37,449 nt of DNA, from NCBI GenBank assembly GCA_013697055.1, contig JACCXK010000129.1, positions 1-37,449 on the forward strand, in the 5' to 3' direction. The notes under the pieces are model-generated. The model did no database searches. It had not been told where the DNA came from and worked only from the letters and a program-made list of their open reading frames with translations. Shown here piece by piece: positions 25,928 through 32,359 of this stretch. This stretch comes from Alphaproteobacteria bacterium (GTDB taxonomy: Bacteria > Pseudomonadota > Alphaproteobacteria > Micropepsales > Micropepsaceae). How positions within the stretch are numbered: position 1 is the first letter of the stretch; each line of letters begins with the position of its first letter. The translations under genes were made by a program, and so were the position numbers.

Positions 25928-25951
25928 CGGTATTAGGTAGCAAGCTTCCAA
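25928..25951 (+). repeat. Left terminal inverted repeat of the 753-bp element
   Basis: 24 bases beginning CGGTATTAGGTAGC and ending TTCCAA; perfect inverse of 26657-26680. Preceded by the target duplication CGATGCCC at 25920-25927. Confidence 0.92.
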
Positions 25952-26101
25952 GCCTAGCGGCTTGAAATCGAGCGCCTAATTCCGAAGCCTCGGAATTATG
26001 GAGAAGAAACAACCCTTTGTTGGAATTTGGCCGACAGCGCACGGTGCGTTGCGGGCTTCTGTGTGTCTGGCACCTTTTGCCCGACATGATAGGAGTCCGA
26101 C

Positions 26102-26836
26102 ATGGGGCCTAAATTACTCAAGCATCTGCGCACCTTCGCGCTCTATCTGGTCGGCACCGTCTTCGCTATTTGGCTTGGCGCGCTCGCCCAAGACCTACAT
26201 TGGCTCGATCATCCTCGGGCGCAGGTCCAAGCCCTCATGAATGTCTTAGCGGCGGTAGCGCATTCAGAGGCGTTTCACTGGGCTGGCGGCGTGGCGATTG
26301 GCTTTGCGCTAGGGGTGTGGCTGGACACCATGTTGCGACGTAAAGAGGCGGTACTGCCGTCAGCGCCACCCGAAAAGACGTTGCAGCAGCGCGCTGAGGA
26401 AAACCGGGCACGGCTTCAGACATCGCCGCCGCCGCTGCCTTTGAGGGACCTTCCTAAGCTTCCACCTACAGCCAAGGAAAAGCTTGGAAGCTGGACCATT
26501 ACAGACAAGTTCAGCGTGGCCGAGGCTTCATTCCTTTGGGCCGGGTACTTAGCTGTCTATGGCGGCGGCAATAGCATCACGCTTATTGCGGAGGATCACG
26601 ACGGTTTGGGACTCGGCCATAATCGACCAAATACCCCCGGACCCCCAAGGAAGTCTTTGGAAGCTTGCTACCTAATACCGCGATGCCCTGGAAGGCCACT
26701 GTATAGACGTGGGCAACGGTCATCGAAGCCCGCTCAGTTTTTTAATGGTCGCGCCGGACGGGCCCTCGCTGCGCTCGGGTCGCCAGTCGCTCTGGCGGGC
26801 TTCGATCCCCTGAAACGCTACAGTGTAGGCGTGTGA
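26102..26836 (+). CDS. Passenger membrane protein of the 753-bp element, running out through its right end
   Basis: Not a family I can name. ATG at 26102 has an AGGAG 6-7 bases upstream. 193 codons lie inside the element; the frame then continues through the right terminal repeat (reading LEACYLIP) and antisense to the comM debris to a stop at 26836 (244 codons total). Two membrane helices are visible (about residues 10-30, FALYLVGTVFAIWLGALAQ; and about 58-78, AGGVAIGFALGVWLD), then a Pro-rich linker and a soluble block TDKFSVAEASFLWAGYLAVYGGG. The lack of a stop inside the element suggests the gene is 3'-truncated, probably by the internal deletion that created this small element. Confidence 0.55.
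   Translation: MGPKLLKHLRTFALYLVGTVFAIWLGALAQDLHWLDHPRAQVQALMNVLAAVAHSEAFHWAGGVAIGFALGVWLDTMLRRKEAVLPSAPPEKTLQQRAEENRARLQTSPPPLPLRDLPKLPPTAKEKLGSWTITDKFSVAEASFLWAGYLAVYGGGNSITLIAEDHDGLGLGHNRPNTPGPPRKSLEACYLIPRCPGRPLYRRGQRSSKPAQFFNGRAGRALAALGSPVALAGFDPLKRYSVGV
26657..26680 (-). repeat. Right terminal inverted repeat of the 753-bp element
   Basis: Perfect 24-base inverse of the left end, ending CCTAATACCG, followed by the target duplication CGATGCCC at 26681-26688. Confidence 0.92.
26722..26806. repeat. Dispersed intergenic repeat, family 2, copy 3, bounded by 12-bp inverted repeats
   Basis: The core 26745-26799 (ATGGTCGCGCCGG ... CGGGTCGCCAGTCGCT) matches the copies at 14255 and 15483. It is bracketed by ATCGAAGCCCGC (26722-26733) and GCGGGCTTCGAT (26795-26806), an exact inverted repeat. 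The right arm is also the codons for IEAR in the outer comM start copy, so the repeat lies exactly where that copy breaks off. Confidence 0.6.
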
Positions 26837-26845
26837 AACGGTCAT
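26807..26845 (-). pseudogene. Second, diverged copy of the comM start region
   Basis: Minus-strand ATG at 26845 opens MTVSHAYTVAFQG and, into the adjoining repeat arm, IEAR: nearly the same peptide as the comM start at 26723 (MTVAHVYTVAFQGIEAR), but with many synonymous base differences. It is then broken by the family 2 repeat and soon reaches a stop. Either an ancient partial duplication of comM or the relic of a second comM allele acquired by recombination. Confidence 0.65.
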
Positions 26846-27039
26846 TGAGCCCCCGGAAAGACGGGCGGGCCTAGCCGTTTTTGCGAAGCGGTAAAGCCGG
26901 ATAGCCGGCACATCATGTCATCGCATCCAGGCGATGGCGGAACGCAAAACGCCCGTATGCTGCCCATCCGCACGCATCATGGAATCTCGCTTTCCGATGT
27001 CATCGCACGTCACGCCCCAACACATAAGATCACGGTTAA
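26846..27039. other. Intergenic stretch with no recognisable gene
   Basis: Between the comM debris and the regulatory region of PEP-CTERM gene 6 I see no coding pattern, RNA gene or strong hairpin. Weak inverted repeats such as CATCGC..GCGATG (about 26920-26936) occur. The region becomes more AT-rich towards 27040. Confidence 0.5.
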
Positions 27040-27056
27040 CGTAAAAGTCATTTACG
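27040..27056. promoter_or_regulatory. 17-bp palindrome CGTAA-N7-TTACG (predicted enhancer-binding site)
   Basis: CGTAAAAGTCATTTACG, third member of the YGTAA-N7-TTACR set. Its centre is about 87 bases upstream of the predicted sigma-54 start for PEP-CTERM gene 6. The inner bases AAG-N2-AT are also shared with the copy at 24332. Confidence 0.6.
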
Positions 27057-27108
27057 AACTCTTTTTTTGGGAGCGATGCAACCGGTTGAATCGTCACGAT
27101 TCCCATTT

Positions 27109-27124
27109 TGGCATACCGATTGCT
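27109..27124 (+). promoter_or_regulatory. Sigma-54-type -24/-12 promoter of PEP-CTERM gene 6
   Basis: TGGCAT-ACCGA-TTGCT, an almost exact RpoN site with correct GG to GC spacing. Predicted start near 27135, about 46 bases before the ATG at 27182. Confidence 0.7.
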
Positions 27125-27181
27125 TTGGATAATTCTGTCTGTACGCGTTCGCCCACGCCTTTCCATGGCCCGGAGATTTCC

Positions 27182-27901
27182 ATGCTGCGTTCTCGTCTCA
27201 CGATCTTGGCAGGTGCCATGACCGCACTCTGCGCCCTGGCGACCTCCGCCAATGCAGCCGTGGTGTTCTCCAACGGGTTTGAAACACCGGTGGTCGTCGG
27301 GTCGGGCAATACCGGCAACGGCTATGACAATTACGGCACCGGTGCGAGCATCGGTCCCTGGACCGTGGTGGGCCCGCCCGGGGCCACCGATGCGGTTTCC
27401 GTGGTCAAGACGACGTTCACACAAAACGGTATCAGCTTCCCGGCGCAATCCGGAAACCAATGGGCGGATCTGGCGGGCCAAGCCTCGAACGGTCTGGAAG
27501 GTGTTGAAACCACCGTGACGGGTTTGGCGGGGCAGCTCTATACGGTGAGTTTTTGGGTCGGCAACGTGGTCGATCCACGCGGCGTCTTTGGCACCACCAC
27601 GACCGTGAACCTCTATATCAACAACCAGTTCGCCTATCAGGCGGTGAATTCCCAAGGGGCCGGACAATCCACTCAGGTTTGGCAACAGTTTTCGTATCAG
27701 GCTTTGGCGACAACCAATGCCACAATCTTCAAGTTTCTCAGCGGCGATCCGTCCGACGATTACAGTTCGGGCTTTGACAATGTGGTCATCACCACCGCCG
27801 ATGTGACCCAGGTCCCCGAGCCCGCGACATGGAGCATGTTGCTGCTCGGATTGCTGGGCATGGGCTTTTCGGCCGCGCGCCGTCTGCCCAAATCGCGATA
27901 G
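27182..27901 (+). CDS. PEP-CTERM sorting domain protein 6
   Basis: 239 aa. Signal peptide MLRSRLTILAGAMTALCALATSANAA; start at 27182 with CGGAGA upstream. The body resembles a carbohydrate-binding-like jelly-roll (FSNGFETPVV, GPWTVVG, GNQWADLAG, LYTVSFWVGN, GFDNVVITT), the pattern seen in many choice-of-anchor domains. The C-terminus is VPEPATWSMLLLGLLGMGFS followed by ARRLPKSR, the PEPxTW exosortase signal. It has the clearest sigma-54 promoter of the set. Confidence 0.9.
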   Translation: MLRSRLTILAGAMTALCALATSANAAVVFSNGFETPVVVGSGNTGNGYDNYGTGASIGPWTVVGPPGATDAVSVVKTTFTQNGISFPAQSGNQWADLAGQASNGLEGVETTVTGLAGQLYTVSFWVGNVVDPRGVFGTTTTVNLYINNQFAYQAVNSQGAGQSTQVWQQFSYQALATTNATIFKFLSGDPSDDYSSGFDNVVITTADVTQVPEPATWSMLLLGLLGMGFSAARRLPKSR

Positions 27902-27996
27902 CGGCGTCGGGCCGGCGCGGCAGTCTCAACTGAGGGCCGATTTTGCCGGAGGCGCCAGTCGGTGTAATATCGGCCCCGGTTTGAGGGGGTTGCGGC

Positions 27997-28932
27997 ATGA
28001 ACACCCGCGTCATCACACCTGCTATTCTGGCATTCTTTCTGATCCTGTCCGCCTCCGCGCAGGAGCCCGCGCCGGGCGCGTCGCCTGCCGCAGCACCGGG
28101 CAACGGTGTCGAAAACATCATCGTCACCGCGCCCAAACAACGGCCTGAAAAGGCGCTTACCGAATTCATCATTGGCCACACCGCGCCCTCGCCATTGCTG
28201 GGCAAGATCGCCCGATGGAAGACGGGCATCTGCCCCCTGACCATCGGCCTGCCCGCAAAATTCGATTTCTACATTAACCAGCGCATTCTTCGGGTCGCGA
28301 CGACAGCGGGCGCCCCGCTGGCTTCCAGTGAACCTTGCCGGCCCAATGTCCTGGTGCTTGCCACGCCCGAGCCGCAGAAGTTGCTGGATTTCATCCGCGA
28401 AAAGCGCAAGGCCTTGCTGGGCTTTCACTATCGCCCGCAAACCCAGCGTATCGCCACCATGACTCTGCCGGTTCAGGCCTGGTACAGCACCGCGACCGAA
28501 GACTTCAGAGGTTTCGTTTCAGCGGATCTGCCAAGCGGGAGTCTCGGTTATGGCGTGATGAGCGCGAACGGTGAAATCGCTGGTTATAACACCAGCGGCT
28601 CGCGGACCGGCGACGGGCTGAAAAGCGAGTTCACCACCGCCATCATCATCGTGGACACGGGCAAGATCGGCGGCCAGCAGATCGGTACGCTCGCCGACTA
28701 TATCGCCATGCTCGCGCTGTCCCAGGGCCAGTATTACGATACCTGCCAGGAGATACCGACCATCGCCAATCTGATGGCGCCGGGGTGCAGCGGCGACAGC
28801 AAGCCGGCGGGTCTTACCGATATCGATGCCGCCTATCTGCGCGGCCTCTACAAGATGAACGCCGGAACGTCATTCCTGGGGCAACGCGGCTCGATCGCTT
28901 TCGAAATGAAAAAGGATCTCGGCGGCTATTAA
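27997..28932 (+). CDS. Exported protein of unknown function
   Basis: 311 aa with signal peptide MNTRVITPAILAFFLILSASAQ and a Pro/Ala-rich linker. A start-proximal GGGGG lies upstream. The mature part has a motif order (ENIIVTAPKQRPEKALTEFI, W..G.CPLTIGLP, CRPNVLVLATPEPQKLLDFI, LPVQAWYST) that I have seen in uncharacterised alphaproteobacterial secreted proteins, with a conserved Cys pair (about 88 and 117). No enzyme motif is visible. Its C-terminal third contains IGTLADYIAMLALSQ and a second Cys pair (CQE, CSG). Role unknown. Confidence 0.75.
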   Translation: MNTRVITPAILAFFLILSASAQEPAPGASPAAAPGNGVENIIVTAPKQRPEKALTEFIIGHTAPSPLLGKIARWKTGICPLTIGLPAKFDFYINQRILRVATTAGAPLASSEPCRPNVLVLATPEPQKLLDFIREKRKALLGFHYRPQTQRIATMTLPVQAWYSTATEDFRGFVSADLPSGSLGYGVMSANGEIAGYNTSGSRTGDGLKSEFTTAIIIVDTGKIGGQQIGTLADYIAMLALSQGQYYDTCQEIPTIANLMAPGCSGDSKPAGLTDIDAAYLRGLYKMNAGTSFLGQRGSIAFEMKKDLGGY

Positions 28933-29002
28933 ACCGCCGCCAGTTAGCAGACGAACACCCTAGCCTTGGACACAGGCCATCTGCATGCGAGGTCTATGAA
29001 AC

Positions 29003-29716
29003 ATGAAAGCCGCCTGTCTCTTGCTCATGACGGCGGTTTTGACTTCTACAGCGATGCGTGCCGACGCCGGGGAAATCCGGCCGCCGTCGCCTGAACAGGC
29101 CGCAGCAACCAAGCTCCATAACCAGAATATTGTCGCCCAGGCACCCGGTGCTGACGGCGTTTTTGCGGTGAGGGACGACGGCACGATAAAGCATATGCAA
29201 AGCGGTCTGATCTGCCCTTCTGGCTTCCCGAGTGTGGATTTTTCTCAAGCCATGGTTTTTCCATCGAACGTCAAGGGAATGGATGTGGGATGCGATTATC
29301 GTCGCCCCGGTAAATTGGGCGGAGCCGACGCAAAGCTTTCAATATTTGCCACCAAAGCCGCAGAAGGCATGACGCTCGAGACCGCCTTTGCAAACTACAA
29401 GCAGGAGATCATGCAGGTTCAGCACAATGTCAGGCCATTGGGCCCCGCGCTCAAAGTGCACGATATGGGCTCAACGCCTCCGGATTTTCTGTCTGAAGAA
29501 TACCTCGTTACCTTGAACGATCAGGACTATACTTCAGATCTGATTGTTGCGATCAGCGGGGGATGGGTCGTCGAAGTGCGCGCAACCTATATCGGCCAGC
29601 CTAACGAAATTAAGATCGACAAGGATGCTGATGTAAGCGCGGCTGGAGCCGGCTTGGGGGACAGAACCATGTCCGCGCTCGCTTTCATCATGGCAACAAA
29701 GACAATTGGCAAATAA
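29003..29716 (+). CDS. Exported protein of unknown function
   Basis: 237 aa with signal peptide MKAACLLLMTAVLTSTAMRADA; GAGGTC lies upstream of the ATG. The mature protein has CPSGFPS ... VGCDYRRPG (a possible disulphide pair), a helix LETAFANYKQEI, and a late strand-rich part LVTLNDQDYTSDLIVAISGGWVVEVRATY. Base composition is somewhat more AT-rich than the neighbours. I do not recognise a family. It ends 25 bases from the convergent DUF4188 gene. Confidence 0.72.
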   Translation: MKAACLLLMTAVLTSTAMRADAGEIRPPSPEQAAATKLHNQNIVAQAPGADGVFAVRDDGTIKHMQSGLICPSGFPSVDFSQAMVFPSNVKGMDVGCDYRRPGKLGGADAKLSIFATKAAEGMTLETAFANYKQEIMQVQHNVRPLGPALKVHDMGSTPPDFLSEEYLVTLNDQDYTSDLIVAISGGWVVEVRATYIGQPNEIKIDKDADVSAAGAGLGDRTMSALAFIMATKTIGK

Positions 29717-29741
29717 TGGATTTTGCCATTTGGGCGTTACA

Positions 29742-30221
29742 TCAGGTCTTGCGCCTAGCAAACGGATCGCGCAACCCGCCCATCCGCGCCATCGCCGGCG
29801 CTATGCCGATCGCGCCGCCCAGCCCGAAGGCCGGCATGTTGGAATAGATGTTTTCCGCCTCTCCGGGTGTGACGGTGTAGGTTTCGTGCCAGATGCCCAC
29901 AGCGCGATTGTTCTTCAGTTTGCGGTTGAACGCGGCCCAGGCGGGAAAATGCCGGCCCTCGCGGTCATGGGCATAGGCAAAAAGTTTTTCCGTGCTTTCC
30001 CAATATTGCAGGCTCATCACATTGCGGCCGGAGATGAAATTCCGTTGCCACAACAGGCCCGCTTCGGGCTTTTGCGCCAATTCGGCCTGCATGCGCGGCA
30101 TGGCCATCGCCACCGGCCCCCAGCGGTTCACGGCCAACAGATTGTTGATGCGCATGCCGATCAGGAACAGCGCCAAGGGCTTTTGCGGATAGGCCTGTTG
30201 ACGGCCGGGGATGATCGCCAT
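29742..30221 (-). CDS. DUF4188 family protein (monooxygenase-like)
   Basis: 159 aa. LFLIGMRINNLLAVNRWGPVAMAMPRMQAEL, followed by NVMSLQYWESTEKLFAYAHDREGRHFPAWAAFNRKL and GIWHETYTV, fits DUF4188, a dimeric alpha/beta-barrel family sometimes annotated as putative monooxygenase or aldoxime dehydratase-like. The conserved His residues in HDREGRH and WHE could form a heme or substrate site. Reaction unknown. Confidence 0.8.
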   Translation of the reverse strand: MAIIPGRQQAYPQKPLALFLIGMRINNLLAVNRWGPVAMAMPRMQAELAQKPEAGLLWQRNFISGRNVMSLQYWESTEKLFAYAHDREGRHFPAWAAFNRKLKNNRAVGIWHETYTVTPGEAENIYSNMPAFGLGGAIGIAPAMARMGGLRDPFARRKT

Positions 30222-30268
30222 GCGGCAATCATGCCCTACTCAAGCGCGACCGTCACCTTTGATACCGC

Positions 30269-31543
30269 TCAGGCGCGCAAGGGAAAATCGGGAATGGGGT
30301 CCTTGCCGCTGAAAATGCGGCCCGCCTGGATGGCGCGGCCCGAGCCGAAGCGGACATGGCTATTGAGGGCGGTGTCCAGAGCCGCGTCATTGTCCAGGCC
30401 GTGCAGGAAGGCAAAGCCCTTCTGTTCGGTGGCGCGGCGCACCAGTTTCTGGGCGATGGTGCCGGCGGTGGCGGTGTCGCAATTGTAGGGCATCACCCCG
30501 CCGATGCCGATGGCGCCCAGCCGGATGCCCAATTCGGGCAGGGCGCGCAAGGATTCGAACTGCACCATGATGCGGACATTGGGCATGGCCAGCATGGCGA
30601 CGATTTCCGCCAGCCGTCCCACAGGCGTGCCGTCCGGTACCTGGTCGATGCAAAGCAGCAGCGGACAATCCGCCGGAACCTGGATGGATTTCAACGCCCC
30701 GATATAGGCGATGCGCGAATGAAAACCGGACAGGGTTTCGTAACTCACGCTCACACAAAGGGCACAGTGTTTCTGTGCGGCATGCACGCCTTGGGCATAT
30801 TCGGCGGCGGCGGCAAGCAGGGTGGTTTCGAAATTGACGATGCGCGGCATCTCCATGCCGCGCAACGCGCTGCGCGAACTGATGGGGCTTTCGCTGGTGC
30901 GGTTGAACGCTGACAGGAACAAAGTGCTGCTTTTGCGCGCCGCCAGTTCCCACACCGGAAAATAGCCGGCTTTCACGCCGGCCTGCTCGGCCAGCAGAAG
31001 GGCCCTGTCATTCCAGGCGCCGGCCGATACCGCCGTCGCAGGCACGGAAGCTTTTTCCCAGATGATTTTCGGATTCTGGTGCGGGGTGACGAGGATTTCG
31101 CCGCCGATCCGTTCCAGAAGTTCGGTGATCTGCGCGCCACTGGCGGTGGCGCTTTCCAGCAGGGCAGCCGGCACCGGCCCGATCAGGCCCCGGATCGAGA
31201 TGTCGTCCACATCGGCGCCGAACAGCATGTCGCAGACTTCCTGGGCCACCGACGCGCAGGCCACGCTGGCCTCTTCCAGCGACAGCTCGTGGAACGTCAC
31301 GACATAGGACATTTCATCGACCAGCAGGAAATGATCGGCCGGTCCTTGCGCGCGGCGCAGCGACTTCTCGAACAGGGTATGGACCAGCGTCGACAGCTTG
31401 TCCCACTTGGCGCCCAGCTTGGCCTTGATCGGATCGAGATGGAGCACATGCAGCTTGGCGGCCGCCACCTCGCGCGAGGCCGCGGCGCTTTCCGTCAGGG
31501 GGCCATCCAAACGCGCGCCCGTTGCATCCATATCTTCACGCAT
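30269..31543 (-). CDS. Hypothetical protein with a degenerate EAL-like C-terminal domain
   Basis: 424 aa, no signal peptide. The C-terminal ~220 residues follow the layout of an EAL TIM barrel: GYFPVWELAARKSSTLFLSAFNR in place of the first strand and EALLR, then LCVSVSYETLSG, PLLLCIDQVPDG, VRIMVQFESLRALPELG, GIGGVMPYN, FAFLHGLDND and RFGSGRAIQAG. The EAL triad and metal-binding acids are missing, so no phosphodiesterase activity is expected. The N-terminal half (LDPIKAKLG..W, FLLVDEMSYVVTFHELS) might be a diverged GGDEF/PAS-like domain. Function may be c-di-GMP-independent regulation; this is inference. Divergent from the 2OG oxygenase gene. Confidence 0.6.
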   Translation of the reverse strand: MREDMDATGARLDGPLTESAAASREVAAAKLHVLHLDPIKAKLGAKWDKLSTLVHTLFEKSLRRAQGPADHFLLVDEMSYVVTFHELSLEEASVACASVAQEVCDMLFGADVDDISIRGLIGPVPAALLESATASGAQITELLERIGGEILVTPHQNPKIIWEKASVPATAVSAGAWNDRALLLAEQAGVKAGYFPVWELAARKSSTLFLSAFNRTSESPISSRSALRGMEMPRIVNFETTLLAAAAEYAQGVHAAQKHCALCVSVSYETLSGFHSRIAYIGALKSIQVPADCPLLLCIDQVPDGTPVGRLAEIVAMLAMPNVRIMVQFESLRALPELGIRLGAIGIGGVMPYNCDTATAGTIAQKLVRRATEQKGFAFLHGLDNDAALDTALNSHVRFGSGRAIQAGRIFSGKDPIPDFPLRA

Positions 31544-31682
31544 AAATTTAAGATTAGAGGCTACAGTTTAACGTTCGTTGAACGGTTTGGCAGCAAGGGC
31601 GGAAATCTCCCTGGCGGCCAACGGGCATGGACTAAGGTTCCGGCAAACCCTATTTTCGCGGGCCTTCCCGCGAAAGCTGCCC

Positions 31683-32252
31683 ATGCCCGAGCCCGTCGCT
31701 GACCCCTCCGCCACCTGCGTGGTTTGCGAGAATGTCTTCACGGCTGCTGAACTGGACGCGATCGAACGCTATGGCGACGGCCTGCAGCAGCAACAGGCGC
31801 TGCTAGGTTCCGGCGACGTCACCGCGCAGGTCCGCATAACCCGGACGGCTGCCCTGGCATTCAAGCCGGAGATAAAATGGCTCTATGACCGCATGCAGGG
31901 CATCATCCGCAAGGTGAACCAAGAGGTCTATCATTTCAATCTGGAAGGCTTTGCCGAGGCGTTCCAATACACGGTCTATCACGGCGCCGAGGGCGGTCAT
32001 TATGACTGGCACATCGACTGGGGCCCCAACCCGGTGCAGCGCAAACTGTCCGCCTCGGTGCAATTGACCGATCCCGGCGCGTATGAGGGTTGCGATCTTG
32101 AGTTTCACGGCGCGCGGGGCCTTGAAGTGGCGCCGCGGGACAAGGGCGCGGTGATCGTGTTTCCGTCCTTCATCCAGCATCGCGTGACACAATGCACCCG
32201 GGGCACGCGCAAGGCCATCGTGGTCTGGGCCACGGGCCCGCAATTTAGGTAA
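31683..32252 (+). CDS. 2OG-Fe(II) oxygenase (PKHD-type prolyl 4-hydroxylase-like)
   Basis: 189 aa. The double-stranded beta-helix core is complete: HYDWHIDWG (HxD ligands), KLSASVQLTDPGAYEGCDLEF, DKGAVIVFPSFIQHRVTQCTRGTRKAIVVWATGP (distal His, and Arg for 2-oxoglutarate). This fits the PiuC/P4H-like oxygenases that hydroxylate peptides or small molecules. The start at 31683 is preferred; an in-frame codon at 31578 would add 35 non-family residues. Convergent with the ferredoxin gene, with a repeat copy in between. Confidence 0.86.
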   Translation: MPEPVADPSATCVVCENVFTAAELDAIERYGDGLQQQQALLGSGDVTAQVRITRTAALAFKPEIKWLYDRMQGIIRKVNQEVYHFNLEGFAEAFQYTVYHGAEGGHYDWHIDWGPNPVQRKLSASVQLTDPGAYEGCDLEFHGARGLEVAPRDKGAVIVFPSFIQHRVTQCTRGTRKAIVVWATGPQFR

Positions 32253-32270
32253 CTCGGAAAGACTATTCGC

Positions 32271-32358
32271 ACGCCGCGGGCGCTCGCCCAAGCTCGCGGC
32301 GCTCGCCCACTTTTGCAGGTCCGCTGGACCTGCTCACGCGCTGCGCGCGCCGTGGGCT
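32271..32358. repeat. Hairpin-bearing intergenic repeat, family 1, copy 1
   Basis: Lies directly after the ferredoxin stop codon. Core hairpin GCAGGTCC (32315-32322), loop GCT, GGACCTGC (32326-32333). The left flank GCTCGCGGCGCTCGCCCAC and the right GC-rich flank match the copy at 32696-32783, but the outer stem bases differ and are still paired. Confidence 0.6.
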
Positions 32359-32359
32359 C

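Larger units (their letters stand above)
25928..26680. mobile_element. 753-bp non-autonomous element with 24-bp TIRs and 8-bp TSD
   Basis: Ends are perfect 24-bp inverted repeats (25928-25951 and 26657-26680), each starting CGGTATTAGG from outside. The element is flanked by the exact direct repeat CGATGCCC (25920-25927 and 26681-26688). It contains no transposase-like frame, only a membrane protein gene from 26102. A subterminal hairpin AATTCCGA-AGCC-TCGGAATT lies at 25978-25997. Families such as IS66, ISL3 and IS1595 make 8-bp duplications; the mobilising transposase cannot be named from sequence alone. Insertion occurred in comM codon 14-15. Confidence 0.88.
25666..26723 (-). pseudogene. 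comM: Truncated comM (YifB) gene interrupted by a mobile element
   Basis: ComM is a hexameric helicase for branch migration in natural transformation, normally about 500 aa. Here the 5' piece (26723 to 26681, MTVAHVYTVAFQGI) and the 3' piece (25927 to 25666, [16 protein letters not shown] ... [18 protein letters not shown] ... [23 protein letters not shown]) are split by the 753-bp element at 25928-26680. Deleting the element and one 8-bp duplication rejoins them in frame into 98 codons ending in TGA at 25666. All of the ATPase and C-terminal parts are gone, lost at a junction that coincides with the start of rlpA. Confidence 0.9.

Noticed and set aside
25998-26240. 80-codon frame beginning just after the element's subterminal hairpin
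   Set aside because: It overlaps the better-supported gene at 26102 in another frame, and its residues look like an out-of-frame reading; no good ribosome-binding site.
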